Assembly (NCBI GenBank): GCA_016784265.1
Contig: JADHUZ010000005.1
Coordinates: forward strand, 1 to 14,023
Source: Fidelibacterota bacterium
GTDB taxonomy: Bacteria > Fidelibacterota > BS150m-G59
DNA: 14,023 nucleotides
Direction: 5' to 3'
The position numbers were made by a program, and so were the translations under genes. Positions 6,191-14,023 of the stretch are shown here, piece by piece (the first letter of the stretch is position 1; the number at the start of each line of letters is the position of its first letter). The notes below the pieces were generated by a model, which saw nothing but the letters and a program-made list of their open reading frames with translations, did no database searches and was not told the DNA's origin.

Positions 6191-8376
6191 CATCGATGTT
6201 CTTGACAGTGTTGCTTGGGCGCGAAATTGCTCAAAAATATTTCACTTACGATTTCACAATTATAATTTCCCAATGCGCCAGTTTTGCTACAAACAGGTGT
6301 TTCTACAATTCCATCAGGAATATTGGCGAAAGATTTATCCTTGTATTTTGTCAATGCAGAAAAATCGCTATCTTGATTGATGTGATAATCTGATAAGATA
6401 GTAGAATCCGAATAGATGTAATTCATCATTTCCGCCCAAATTGGAAGCGCCGCATGCGTACCGGATTGGCCTTCTCCAAGACTGATTAACGGATCGTCCA
6501 TTCCAACCCAAACTCCGGCAGTAAATTCCTTTGTAAACCCAATAAACCACGCATCCGTCCAGTTGTTTGTCGTGCCTGTTTTCCCGCCGGCTGGACGATA
6601 AAAATTATATTTCCAACGCATTCTTGCGCCCGTGCCTTTTTCTGCCACATCTTCCAAAAGATTCGTCATGATGTAAGATGTTTCCTTGTCTAAAACTTCC
6701 ATGCTCATTGACGCGGTGGAGTATGGCAATGTTGTTGCATATCTGTTCACAATTTTTTTAATACCAAACGGTTTGTGCAATACGCCTTGATTTGGAAAAA
6801 TTGAGTAGGCGGCAATCATTTCCAATGGAATGACATCCGCAGTGCCAAGCGCGATTGCATCTACGTTGGGCACTCGTGTTGAGATGCCGAACTGCTTCGC
6901 CAACGTTGATATTTTTCTCGAACCTGAAACGCCGAGATTTTGAGCGAGTCGGATAGCAACAAGATTGACCGATTTCCGCAGAGCCTCTCGTAAATTCATG
7001 GCTGGTCCCGTGCTATTGTCATAATTGCGCGGCGACCATCGTTCGCCATCACCCATCAATAAAACAACAGGTTGATTAAGAAATTTTTCTGTTAATTGCA
7101 CGCCTTTTTGAATCGCAAGGGTAAACAAAACAGGCTTAAACACAGATCCCGGTTGCCTTTTTGCCTGAGTGGCTCGATTAAATTTATGCATTACAAAATC
7201 CGTTCCGCCAATCATCGCCCGAATTGCACCATTGCTGTTATCAATAACAATCACAGCGCATTGCACCTCCATTTGCCGGCGCAAAGATGGTGGAATTGGA
7301 TAAATCTGATGCAAAATAGAATCCAAAGAATCTTTCGCAACAATCGACGTGTCAATAAAATCATACAATCGGGAAGAATCGGGTTTTTCAATAAACTGCT
7401 GAAACAAAATGTTTTGGTTGATTTTCATGGCTTTTGCCGCCGCCGAATCAGCATAATTTTGAATTCTGGAATCAAGCGTCGTAAATATTTTCAATCCGTC
7501 GCCGTACAAATCAATTCCCAAAGTATCTTGCATATGATCCAATTTTTTACGGACAAATTCCGTGAAATATGGTGCGGCTCCCGGCGGCTCTTGAGAAATT
7601 GTGATTGTCGTTGTGGAGTCTTTCGCAGAAAAATCTTGAGCGGTAATAAAATTTTGTTCGTGCATTTTTTCAAGAACAATATTTCGCTTTCTCATTGCGC
7701 GTTCCGGAAAATTAATCGGCGAATAACGTGCTGGCGCAGGCAATAAACCAATTAACATTGCCGATTCGTCAACGGTCAAATCTCCAATGTCCTTGATGAA
7801 ATATTTTCTCGCCGCGGCGCGTACTCCGTAAACGCCATGACCGAAATAAACGGTATTCAGATACATCGCAATAATTTCTTCTTTGGAATACGATCGCTCG
7901 ATCTGAACAGCAGTGATTGCCTCTTTGATTTTTCTAAAAACCGAACGTTCCATACCAACTTTGTCATAAAGATTTCTCGCCAGTTGCTGCGTAATCGTAC
8001 TCGTCCCGCGCACTCTCTTAAATCCGCCAAAAACATATTTAACAATCGCTCGTGTTAAACCCAAAAGGTCTATTCCCCAATGCTGATAAAACCGCCGGTC
8101 TTCGATTGAAATTAACGCGTGAATCAGCGATTTGGGGATTTCATTGTACTGTGCGATCAAACGATCTTGCACCATCAATTTTTTCAGAACAACATTATCG
8201 TGAGAAATAATTTGTGATGCGATTTTCGGGTCAAACTGCTCGATTTGTGTCAAAGACGGAAGACCTCGGGATAAATAGAATAAAAAACCTGTTCCAATCA
8301 GCGCAAAAACTACCGTTACGCCGAATGCAATCAGAATTATCTTCCACCAATTCGTTGATTTTTGCTGATCAGTCAC
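6190..8376 (-). CDS. Class A penicillin-binding protein 1A (peptidoglycan glycosyltransferase/transpeptidase)
   Basis: A 728-residue bifunctional enzyme that polymerises lipid II and cross-links peptides, anchored by one membrane helix (about residues 12-35) with the rest outside the membrane. The glycosyltransferase (GT51) domain shows EDRRFYQHWGID with catalytic E92, RGTSTITQQLARNL (123-136) and the KEEIIAMYLNTVYFG motif (165-179). The transpeptidase domain shows the SxxK motif S411-V-F-K414, S469-V-N471, and K599-T-G601-T. The C-terminal tail carries spaced cysteines (VCSKTGALGNYNC and QHCQEH), a common ending of class A PBPs. The start is GTG at 8374-8376 because an in-frame TAA lies only four codons upstream; the Shine-Dalgarno is poor. 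It stands between two predicted terminators, so it is probably a single-gene transcript, with its promoter in the roughly 50 bp after the korB terminator. Confidence 0.95.
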   Translation of the reverse strand: MTDQQKSTNWWKIILIAFGVTVVFALIGTGFLFYLSRGLPSLTQIEQFDPKIASQIISHDNVVLKKLMVQDRLIAQYNEIPKSLIHALISIEDRRFYQHWGIDLLGLTRAIVKYVFGGFKRVRGTSTITQQLARNLYDKVGMERSVFRKIKEAITAVQIERSYSKEEIIAMYLNTVYFGHGVYGVRAAARKYFIKDIGDLTVDESAMLIGLLPAPARYSPINFPERAMRKRNIVLEKMHEQNFITAQDFSAKDSTTTITISQEPPGAAPYFTEFVRKKLDHMQDTLGIDLYGDGLKIFTTLDSRIQNYADSAAAKAMKINQNILFQQFIEKPDSSRLYDFIDTSIVAKDSLDSILHQIYPIPPSLRRQMEVQCAVIVIDNSNGAIRAMIGGTDFVMHKFNRATQAKRQPGSVFKPVLFTLAIQKGVQLTEKFLNQPVVLLMGDGERWSPRNYDNSTGPAMNLREALRKSVNLVAIRLAQNLGVSGSRKISTLAKQFGISTRVPNVDAIALGTADVIPLEMIAAYSIFPNQGVLHKPFGIKKIVNRYATTLPYSTASMSMEVLDKETSYIMTNLLEDVAEKGTGARMRWKYNFYRPAGGKTGTTNNWTDAWFIGFTKEFTAGVWVGMDDPLISLGEGQSGTHAALPIWAEMMNYIYSDSTILSDYHINQDSDFSALTKYKDKSFANIPDGIVETPVCSKTGALGNYNCEIVSEIFLSNFAPKQHCQEHR

Positions 8377-8425
8377 CGAATAAAGTTAACGATACATTTT
8401 GAAAAAAGTTCATGGTTTTTTCCAT

Positions 8426-8457
8426 AAAAAATCCGCCCGGAATTTGGCAGATTTTTT
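8426..8457 (-). terminator. Intrinsic terminator after korB (hairpin usable in both directions)
   Basis: AAAAAATCCGCC (8426-8437) and GGCAGATTTTTT (8446-8457) form a 12 bp stem with one wobble pair around an 8 nt loop. It lies about 20 nt downstream of the korB stop on the minus strand. The outer A/T arms supply a U-run on either strand. It separates the korAB transcript from the penicillin-binding protein gene. Confidence 0.75.
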
Positions 8458-8478
8458 TATTTGATATTTGAAAAACCG

Positions 8479-9495
8479 TTATTTAATTTCCCAAGTGTCT
8501 CCACTGGATAACAAAGTTTCCAACGTGCCTTCGCCTTGTTTTTGTTTGACCTCGGCAATTTGGTCTAACATGTATTTGCAGTAAGGCTTCGTATCCACAG
8601 CACGAATCACGCCAAACGGCGTCGGCATATCCGGACGATAAGTAAATTCTCCCAAAATTAATGAGATTACCGAATCGGTCTCGTCATGAACCAAAATGTC
8701 ATCAATCGAATAATCTTTACCAATTTCAACAGCACGCGGAATATTGCCGTCCAAATGGATTCCCTTGCTCGATTCTTTGCCAAAAATCATCGGTTTTTTA
8801 TGCTCCAACATCAGGGAAAAATCATCTTTGGTTTCTTTGTCCGTGATATTGTTAAAAGCGCCATCGTTGAAAATCACACAATTTTGATAAACTTCAATAA
8901 AAGTCGCTCCAAAATGTTGATATGCTCTTCGAATCATTTCGCTCATGTGCTTCATATTTCTGTCTAAACTTCGTGCAACGAATGGTGCACCTGCACCCAA
9001 CGCAAGAGTTGCAGGATTAAATGGCGCATCAATTGATCCGAATGGCGACGATTTTGTAATTTTACCCAATTCGGAAGTCGGCGAAAGTTGCCCTTTTGTC
9101 AATCCATAAATCCGATTATTAAACAGCACAACATTCACATCTACATTACGACGCATTGCATGGATGAAATGATTTCCACCAATACTTATCCCATCGCCAT
9201 CACCGGTAATTACCCAAACCGAAAGCGCAGGATTTGCCAATTTCACACCAGTTGCAATCGGAATAGCGCGACCGTGAATGCCGTGAATTCCATAAGTATC
9301 CATGTAATATGGAAATCGACTCGAACATCCGATTCCGGAGATTACTGCGAAGTTTTCCTTTTTTTCGCCCAAACTTGCAAATGTTTTCTGAATTGACGAT
9401 AAAATTCCATAATCTCCACAGCCAGGACACCAGCGAACTTCATTTTCGGTAACAAAATCTTTTTTGGTCAAATCCAAACTTTGAATATCAATCAT
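8479..9495 (-). CDS. korB: 2-oxoacid:ferredoxin oxidoreductase, beta subunit (TPP-binding)
   Basis: The thiamine-diphosphate subunit of a CoA-dependent 2-oxoacid:ferredoxin oxidoreductase, which decarboxylates a 2-oxoacid (2-oxoglutarate is the most likely for this subfamily) to the acyl-CoA and reduces ferredoxin. Counting from the GTG at 9498, it has WCPGCGDYGIL with C24 and C27, then C58 (GIGCSSRF) and C207 (EVYQNC). These four cysteines match the spacing of the [4Fe-4S] ligands known in archaeal two-subunit enzymes. The TPP/Mg motif is GDGDG (99-103) with N127-N128, followed by YGLTKGQLSPTS. The start is ambiguous: GTG 9498 overlaps the korA stop as GTGA, while ATG 9495 overlaps as TGATG; GGGGAG serves either. 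I list the ATG. Overlap with korA implies coupled, roughly equal synthesis. A strong hairpin terminator follows. Confidence 0.93.
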   Translation of the reverse strand: MIDIQSLDLTKKDFVTENEVRWCPGCGDYGILSSIQKTFASLGEKKENFAVISGIGCSSRFPYYMDTYGIHGIHGRAIPIATGVKLANPALSVWVITGDGDGISIGGNHFIHAMRRNVDVNVVLFNNRIYGLTKGQLSPTSELGKITKSSPFGSIDAPFNPATLALGAGAPFVARSLDRNMKHMSEMIRRAYQHFGATFIEVYQNCVIFNDGAFNNITDKETKDDFSLMLEHKKPMIFGKESSKGIHLDGNIPRAVEIGKDYSIDDILVHDETDSVISLILGEFTYRPDMPTPFGVIRAVDTKPYCKYMLDQIAEVKQKQGEGTLETLLSSGDTWEIK

Positions 9496-11339
9496 CACGA
9501 TTTCTCCCCAGCAATCTCTTTGATTTTTTCATAGATTTCTTCGGCTCGGAACGGTTTCCCTTTCACCTTGTTAAATCCAAGCGGTTTCATCAGATAGTTT
9601 GCTTGAATTACTCTACGAAATTGCCCCATGTTCGTCTCGGGAATCAAAACTTGATTAAACCGCTTCAAGACATCACCAAGATCTGGCGGCAGTGGATCTA
9701 AATAACGCACCTGAACATGCGAAACTTTGACTCCCTCCTCTCGTGCGCGGATAACCGCTTCGCGAATTGCACCATAAGAGCCTCCCCATCCCAAAATAAG
9801 CAAACCATCGGATTCATCACCGAATATTTCTGTGGGCGGAATTTCCAAAGCGATACCATCCACTTTATTCTGCCGAAGTTCTGTCATAAACTGATGATTT
9901 TCCGGGTCGTGAGAAACTCCACCATAAATATGCTCTTTTTCTAATCCTCCGATACGATGTTCTTTCCCGGGCGTGCCCGGCGATACCCACGGTCTCGCAA
10001 GCGTTTTTTCATCACGAGCATACGGGAAAAAATCTTCCGAGCCAAATACAGGTTCAATATCCATTTCTGGCAATTCATCTTCGGAAGGAATTCTCCAAGG
10101 TTCCGCGCCTTGTGCAAGATAGCCATCTGTCAAAAGTAAAACAGGTGTCATATATTTTACGGCAATTCGACTTGCTTCATAAGCCGCATAAAAACAATCC
10201 CTCGGTGAAAATGCACAAAGTACAGGCATTGGAGCCTCACCATGCCTGCCATACATCGCGATATTCAAATCACTTTGTTCCGGTTTTGTCGGCAATCCTG
10301 TACTCGGACCTCCGCGCTGAACATCAACAACAACCATCGGTAATTCGGTAATTATTGCAAGACCGAGTGCTTCTGATTTTAACGCTAAGCCAGGCCCACT
10401 TGTCGCTGTGCACGCAAGATTTCCAGCATATGATGCGCCAATTGCTGCCGTAACAGCCGCAATCTCATCTTCTGCCTGAAGCATTTTTACGCCATATCGT
10501 TTCATCGCCGCAAATTCATGCATAATCTCGCTCGCAGGTGTAATTGGATATCCACCATAAAATATTTCTCTGCCCATCCGTAAACCAGCTGCCACAATTC
10601 CTAAAACAGTAGCAAGATTCCCATTCACTTGACGATATTTCCCCTGCCGCAATTTTGCGGATGCCACACGGTAAGATGTCGTAAAAATTCGCATTGTGCT
10701 ACCATAATTATAACCAGCATTGACCGCACGAATGTTCGCTTCAATAAGTTCTGGTTTTGTCGCAAATTTCTTTTTCAGCCATTTGAGCGTATCCGCTTTG
10801 GAATGGCTATACATCCAAAACAGCAATCCAAGCGCGAAAAAATTCTTGCATCGTTCGATCGCTTTTGGTTTCAGATTAAGATTGTGAGTAGCGTTGGCAA
10901 CCATTTCAACCATATTCACAGCATAGATGTGATAGCCAGATAGCGATCCGTCTTCTAATGGATTGGAATCGTATTTTGCTAATTTCAAATTTTTTCCAGT
11001 AAATGCCGCTGTGTTGGCAACAATAACTCCGCCGCGAACAAGATCATTGAGATGGACTTTCAGAGCGGCTGGATTCATCGCAACAAGCACATCCGGAGCA
11101 TCGCCAGGCGTGTAAATATCGCGACTGGAAAAATTAACTTGGAAAGCACTCACGCCGGCAAGTGTCCCGGCTGGTGCGCGAATTTCGGATGGATAATCCG
11201 GTAGCGTAGCGATATCGTGACCACTATGCGCAGAGCTGCTCGAAAATCGATCTCCGATAAGCTGCATCCCATCACCAGAATCACCGGCAAACCTAACAAC
11301 TACATCATCCATATCGCGAATTTGTTTTGTCGTATCCAT
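9495..11339 (-). CDS. korA: 2-oxoacid:ferredoxin oxidoreductase, fused gamma-alpha subunit
   Basis: A 614-residue subunit in which the gamma domain (about 10-195; RFAGDSGDGMQLIGDRF at the start, AMNPAAL near 87) is fused in front of the alpha domain (about 235-600). The alpha domain shows YPITPAS (264-270), EDEIAAVTAAIGASYAG, TATSGPG, and GGPSTGLPTKPEQSDL (343-358), all typical of KorA-type 2-oxoacid oxidoreductases. With KorB it forms the CoA- and ferredoxin-dependent enzyme; no separate ferredoxin-like delta subunit is nearby, as in other two-subunit members. The substrate is inferred: the subfamily contains mainly 2-oxoglutarate enzymes, but broad 2-oxoacid use cannot be excluded. The ATG at 11339 is chosen; a TTG at 11351 would add four residues. 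It leads a two-gene operon with its own structured leader upstream. Confidence 0.93.
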   Translation of the reverse strand: MDTTKQIRDMDDVVVRFAGDSGDGMQLIGDRFSSSSAHSGHDIATLPDYPSEIRAPAGTLAGVSAFQVNFSSRDIYTPGDAPDVLVAMNPAALKVHLNDLVRGGVIVANTAAFTGKNLKLAKYDSNPLEDGSLSGYHIYAVNMVEMVANATHNLNLKPKAIERCKNFFALGLLFWMYSHSKADTLKWLKKKFATKPELIEANIRAVNAGYNYGSTMRIFTTSYRVASAKLRQGKYRQVNGNLATVLGIVAAGLRMGREIFYGGYPITPASEIMHEFAAMKRYGVKMLQAEDEIAAVTAAIGASYAGNLACTATSGPGLALKSEALGLAIITELPMVVVDVQRGGPSTGLPTKPEQSDLNIAMYGRHGEAPMPVLCAFSPRDCFYAAYEASRIAVKYMTPVLLLTDGYLAQGAEPWRIPSEDELPEMDIEPVFGSEDFFPYARDEKTLARPWVSPGTPGKEHRIGGLEKEHIYGGVSHDPENHQFMTELRQNKVDGIALEIPPTEIFGDESDGLLILGWGGSYGAIREAVIRAREEGVKVSHVQVRYLDPLPPDLGDVLKRFNQVLIPETNMGQFRRVIQANYLMKPLGFNKVKGKPFRAEEIYEKIKEIAGEKS

Positions 11340-11377
11340 TGTGGATTCCAATACTTTCTATTTTCGTATAAAAAACA

Positions 11378-11394
11378 CAGATTAAAGCAATCTG
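11378..11394. repeat. Perfect inverted repeat in the korA leader
   Basis: CAGATT-AAAGC-AATCTG: two 6 bp arms around a 5 nt centre, 39-55 bp before the korA ATG. If transcription starts at the candidate promoter just upstream, this would form a hairpin at the very 5' end of the mRNA; otherwise it could be an operator. Confidence 0.4.
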
Positions 11395-11401
11395 CAACAC
11401 G

Positions 11402-11434
11402 CAAAATTTAGAGCCGATTTTCTCGGTTCGCAAA
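11402..11434 (-). promoter_or_regulatory. Candidate Bacteroidetes-like promoter of korAB
   Basis: On the minus strand, TTTG (11434-11431) is followed by 20 nt and then TAAATTTTG (11410-11402). This is the TTTG-N20-TAnnTTTG arrangement with one extra base inside the -7 box. The spacer contains an imperfect 7 bp inverted repeat (GAACCGA-GAAAA-TCGGCTC on the minus strand). The match is imperfect and the start site unproven, but this 128 bp gap must contain the korAB promoter unless the transcript reads through from the protease gene. Confidence 0.35.
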
Positions 11435-11467
11435 GCATTAAATTAAGAAAAATAAAAAACTTTTTTG

Positions 11468-13855
11468 CTAATTGTCAGATGATAACATTTGTGAAAATTT
11501 CTTCAATTTTCGCTGGACTTTTCCAAAAACTGATGAAACCGGATAATTTCCGGATTTGTTTGGAATCCCGGATGGAACGCCAGTCAAAAGTTCAATGCCT
11601 TCCTCGACCGTGTCAACTGCCCAAACATGAAATTCCCCTTGTTCAATCGATTTTCTCACATTTTCGGACAGCATCAGATTTTTCACATTCGCCGATGGAA
11701 TAATCACACCCTGCGAACCGGTCAATCCTTGAGAATAACAGCACTCGAAAAAACCTTCAATCTTTTCATTTACACCGCCAATTGCCTGGATTTCCCCGTT
11801 TTGGTCAATTGAACCTGTTACGGCAATCCCCTGCGAAATTGGCACTTCGGCAAGACTCGACAGTAGCGCATACAATTCCGTTGATGATGCGCTATCGCCG
11901 TCAATACCGCCATAAGATTGCTCAAATGTGATCGTCGCATTCATCGAAAGCGGATGCTTTTGCGCGAAGCAACTCCCTAAAAATCCTGTCAGAATCAGCA
12001 CGCCTTTATCGTGAATTTTTCCGCTAAGTTCCACCTCTCGCTCAATGTTGATAATCCCATCTTTCCCTTGATAGGTTCGCGCGGTAATTCTCGCCGGCTT
12101 ACCAAAATCGTGCTCATCCACTTGATACACAACCAAACCGTTAATTTGTCCAATTGATTTTCCTGCCAAGTCAATTTTTGTTGTGCCATCTGATATTGAC
12201 TTTGCCATTTTTTCTTCAACTAAACTGGCGCGATATTTTTTTTCTGAGAGCGCTTTTTTTACATCTTCTCGCATCACTGTCGAATGATTGTTCTGCCGCG
12301 CCCAAAAACTGGATTCATCAACAATTGCTTTTATAGGACCTAATCTAAGTGATAGTTTGGTTTGATCTTCCGTCAGCCGCACACCACATTCGACAACATG
12401 CGCAACTGCTCCTTTTGAAAAATGTAGCCGATTCCCTTCATTGCAAATTCTGGCAATAAATTCTCCGTAGCCTCTCGCTGCGATTTCTGAATAATCCATT
12501 TCATTGTCGAAATCCGAACGGACTTTGAACAGAACGTTAAACTCGTTATCATAAGAATTCAGCAGTTGAAAAGTCGTTGGATGGCCGATTAGAATGACTT
12601 TAATATCCAGCGGAATTGGCTGTGGTTTAATCGAAGCAAGATCTGGAGCGCCGGTCATTTCCGGTGAATCTTCAAGAATGATTTTTTTCGACCGCAACGC
12701 CCGTTTTAATGCAATCCATGCAAGCGGATTGCTCAAAAGCGATTCAGCATCCAACAAAAGAATTCCACCATTGGCACGCATCAAAGCACCGGCATGAATC
12801 TTCGTGAAATCCGTCGTAATCATGCCCATCGCGGATTCCTTCTCAATGTATCCAAAAAGATTTTTATACGTTGGGTTTATTTCGTGAATCACCGGCGCGT
12901 GCTCTGTGCTCAAATGATCAACCAAAATTTTGATCGTGTATTTCATGAGAGATCTGTCCTCTCCGGAGGATTCTGCAGAATCGCCTTCCTGACTCGAATC
13001 TGAAATAAAATCGTCGGGAGAAAAACAAATTTCATCAATAATATCAGTCAAAAATTGCAGGATTTCCTCGTAATCAGCATATTTTTCTTCGATATGAGAA
13101 AATCGTATTGACACATGTTTCTTCAAAAGTTTTGTGGTGATTTTTTCCAATTCAATTTCAGATTCTCGTTCCATTTTATGAATATCTTTTAGCGAATTGA
13201 GTATTTCATTTTGCACGACTTTCATGCTATTTTGCAACTGAGATTTTAGCGGTTTTTCCAGCGTGTCAAATTGCTCCGGCGAAATCTCTTTGCCATCGAG
13301 AATTGGAACCGTATTAAATCCTGATTTCGATTTATGAATTATAATATTGTGTTCGCTAGCCAATTCTTCCAATTTGTTGATTTTTTGATCCTCTTGCGCA
13401 GATAGTTTGTTCATAATCTTTTTTCGTTCAGTTTGATATTCATCCCCTTCAAAAAATGCGGGAATATCATCAAACAGTCTGATGATGATTTTCTGATATT
13501 CAATTGCAAAACCTCTCGCCTCGCCCGATGCCATGCGTAACATTTTCGGATTATTGGGTTCCACAAAATTATAAACAACAATCCAATCATCAGGGACTTT
13601 CATCAATCTCGCAAATTTATTCGCATATATTTTGGAAATGGTCGTTTTGCCGCAGTCCTTCTGCCCACTGACAAAAATATTATATCCACGTCCAGTAATG
13701 CTCAGCCCAAATTCCAACGCTCTGAGTGCGCGTTCCTGCCCCATAACCCCAAACGACGGCTGAATTTCTTCTGTCGTTTCAAACTCAAAAATACTAGTAT
13801 CGCATTCCCGAAAAATCTCTTTTCCTGTTAATTTTCGTTGGTTTTTGGTTGTCAT
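11468..13855 (-). CDS. LonB-like ATP-dependent serine protease (Lon-related, AAA_32/Lon_C type)
   Basis: A 795-residue cytoplasmic AAA+ protease of the Lon-related family that lacks the N-domain of classical LonA. The Walker A sequence is G64-QKDC-G69-K70-T71; the Walker B-like strand is ILLLDAE (365-371), where the usual D-E pair is D-A-E. Between them lies a long, charged, helical insertion (about 140-310) including an acidic serine-rich stretch near 280-300. The C-terminal protease domain shows the Ser-Lys dyad: S655 in DGDSAS and K698 in GGVNEKIEG, exactly 43 residues apart as in E. coli Lon (S679/K722), so proteolysis should be active. The ATG at 13855 has GGAGG 4 nt upstream and overlaps the preceding gene's stop as ATGA. 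Its exact role (damaged protein removal or specific substrates) is unknown. The region after its stop has no strong terminator. Confidence 0.92.
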   Translation of the reverse strand: MTTKNQRKLTGKEIFRECDTSIFEFETTEEIQPSFGVMGQERALRALEFGLSITGRGYNIFVSGQKDCGKTTISKIYANKFARLMKVPDDWIVVYNFVEPNNPKMLRMASGEARGFAIEYQKIIIRLFDDIPAFFEGDEYQTERKKIMNKLSAQEDQKINKLEELASEHNIIIHKSKSGFNTVPILDGKEISPEQFDTLEKPLKSQLQNSMKVVQNEILNSLKDIHKMERESEIELEKITTKLLKKHVSIRFSHIEEKYADYEEILQFLTDIIDEICFSPDDFISDSSQEGDSAESSGEDRSLMKYTIKILVDHLSTEHAPVIHEINPTYKNLFGYIEKESAMGMITTDFTKIHAGALMRANGGILLLDAESLLSNPLAWIALKRALRSKKIILEDSPEMTGAPDLASIKPQPIPLDIKVILIGHPTTFQLLNSYDNEFNVLFKVRSDFDNEMDYSEIAARGYGEFIARICNEGNRLHFSKGAVAHVVECGVRLTEDQTKLSLRLGPIKAIVDESSFWARQNNHSTVMREDVKKALSEKKYRASLVEEKMAKSISDGTTKIDLAGKSIGQINGLVVYQVDEHDFGKPARITARTYQGKDGIINIEREVELSGKIHDKGVLILTGFLGSCFAQKHPLSMNATITFEQSYGGIDGDSASSTELYALLSSLAEVPISQGIAVTGSIDQNGEIQAIGGVNEKIEGFFECCYSQGLTGSQGVIIPSANVKNLMLSENVRKSIEQGEFHVWAVDTVEEGIELLTGVPSGIPNKSGNYPVSSVFGKVQRKLKKFSQMLSSDN

Positions 13856-14022
13856 TTTTCCTCCAAAAGATAGGTTTTTACAAAATTATCCAATCGCTTG
13901 CTTAAATCATCTCGCATCGCCGCAAATCGTTTCTCTTTGGTGCGTGGGTAACCCATGAAAGGGTCAGAAATACTCCAATGAATCGTTTGCCGTTTGCCTT
14001 TCAAATTCAAGCATAACGACCT
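13852..14022 (-). CDS. C-terminal part of an ArsC / low-molecular-weight phosphatase-like protein (5' end outside window)
   Basis: The frame is open to the window edge and ends with TGA (13854-13852), which overlaps the ATG of the Lon-like gene. The 56 visible residues include the segment IHWSISDPFMGYPRTKEKRF followed by AAMRDDLSKRLDNFVKTYL. This resembles the end of thioredoxin-type arsenate reductases and low-molecular-weight tyrosine phosphatases, where the aspartate of the D-P-F/Y motif is the general acid, followed by a terminal R-D-x-I/L-x-x-R-V/L helix. The active-site loop C-x5-R would lie outside the window, so the activity cannot be confirmed and arsenate reductase versus protein phosphatase cannot be separated. 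The 4 bp overlap suggests co-transcription and coupled translation with the protease. Confidence 0.6.
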   Translation of the reverse strand, partial: RSLCLNLKGKRQTIHWSISDPFMGYPRTKEKRFAAMRDDLSKRLDNFVKTYLLEEK

Positions 14023-14023
14023 T

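Noticed and set aside
7096..7746. Plus-strand open frame of 216 codons
   Set aside because: It lies wholly antisense to the transpeptidase and glycosyltransferase region of the penicillin-binding protein, whose motifs are intact. Its product is rich in Arg, Asn and Ile with no recognisable domain and no ribosome binding site.
11411..11429. GAGCCGA-TTTTC-TCGGTTC hairpin as terminator of the Lon-like gene
   Set aside because: In the minus-strand RNA the wobble pair becomes an A-C mismatch, leaving a weak stem with only TTTT some nucleotides later. It may instead be part of the korAB promoter spacer.
1..14023. Defence system, mobile element, biosynthetic cluster or CRISPR array
   Set aside because: Every open region is accounted for by recognisable housekeeping, transport or regulatory families. 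There are no direct repeats, transposase, integrase, nuclease or toxin-like genes.

Overview
The window looks like an ordinary stretch of chromosome from an AT-rich bacterium. It carries ten genes, two of them cut by the window edges, packed with 4-11 bp overlaps or gaps of 7-185 bp. I see no transposase, integrase, phage gene, CRISPR array, tRNA or rRNA. Many starts have a clear Shine-Dalgarno sequence. One intergenic region carries an exact match to the promoter type known from Bacteroidetes (TTTG-N20-TAAATTTG), and another carries a near match. A fused gamma-alpha 2-oxoacid:ferredoxin oxidoreductase subunit, an EtfAB pair and a LonB-like protease suggest an anaerobic or facultative bacterium, possibly a non-Bacteroidetes member of the FCB group. 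This placement is inference only.

Left part (1-3370): the end of a YjbQ-family gene on the plus strand meets, stop to stop, a minus-strand pair made of a CYTH-domain protein followed by a Na+/phosphate cotransporter with a PhoU-like tail. The transporter starts at a GTG inside the end of the CYTH gene. Divergent from this pair is a small DUF3467-family gene on the plus strand. It meets, again stop to stop, the end of the next minus-strand operon.

Middle (2912-6004): a tightly spaced minus-strand operon reads etfB, etfA, a zinc-type cation diffusion facilitator, and a small STAS-domain protein whose usual phosphorylated serine position is aspartate. Before it lies a 185 bp intergenic region with a possible terminator for the upstream gene and an 8 bp inverted repeat.

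Right part (6190-14022): a class A penicillin-binding protein (peptidoglycan glycosyltransferase/transpeptidase) stands alone behind a strong hairpin terminator. Upstream of it, korA and korB form a coupled pair making a ferredoxin-reducing 2-oxoacid oxidoreductase, with a promoter-like leader of its own. Furthest right is a LonB-like AAA+ serine protease, overlapped by 4 bp with the C-terminal end of an ArsC / low-molecular-weight phosphatase-like protein that runs off the window.

Metabolically, KorAB delivers low-potential electrons to ferredoxin and EtfAB passes flavin electrons, so the window carries central redox functions together with envelope synthesis (PBP1A), ion homeostasis (Zn efflux, phosphate) and protein quality control. 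I found no convincing undescribed multi-gene system. The most unusual points are the Etf-CDF-STAS operon with its altered STAS protein, the Bacteroidetes-like promoter beside Shine-Dalgarno leaders, and the structured leader of korAB.
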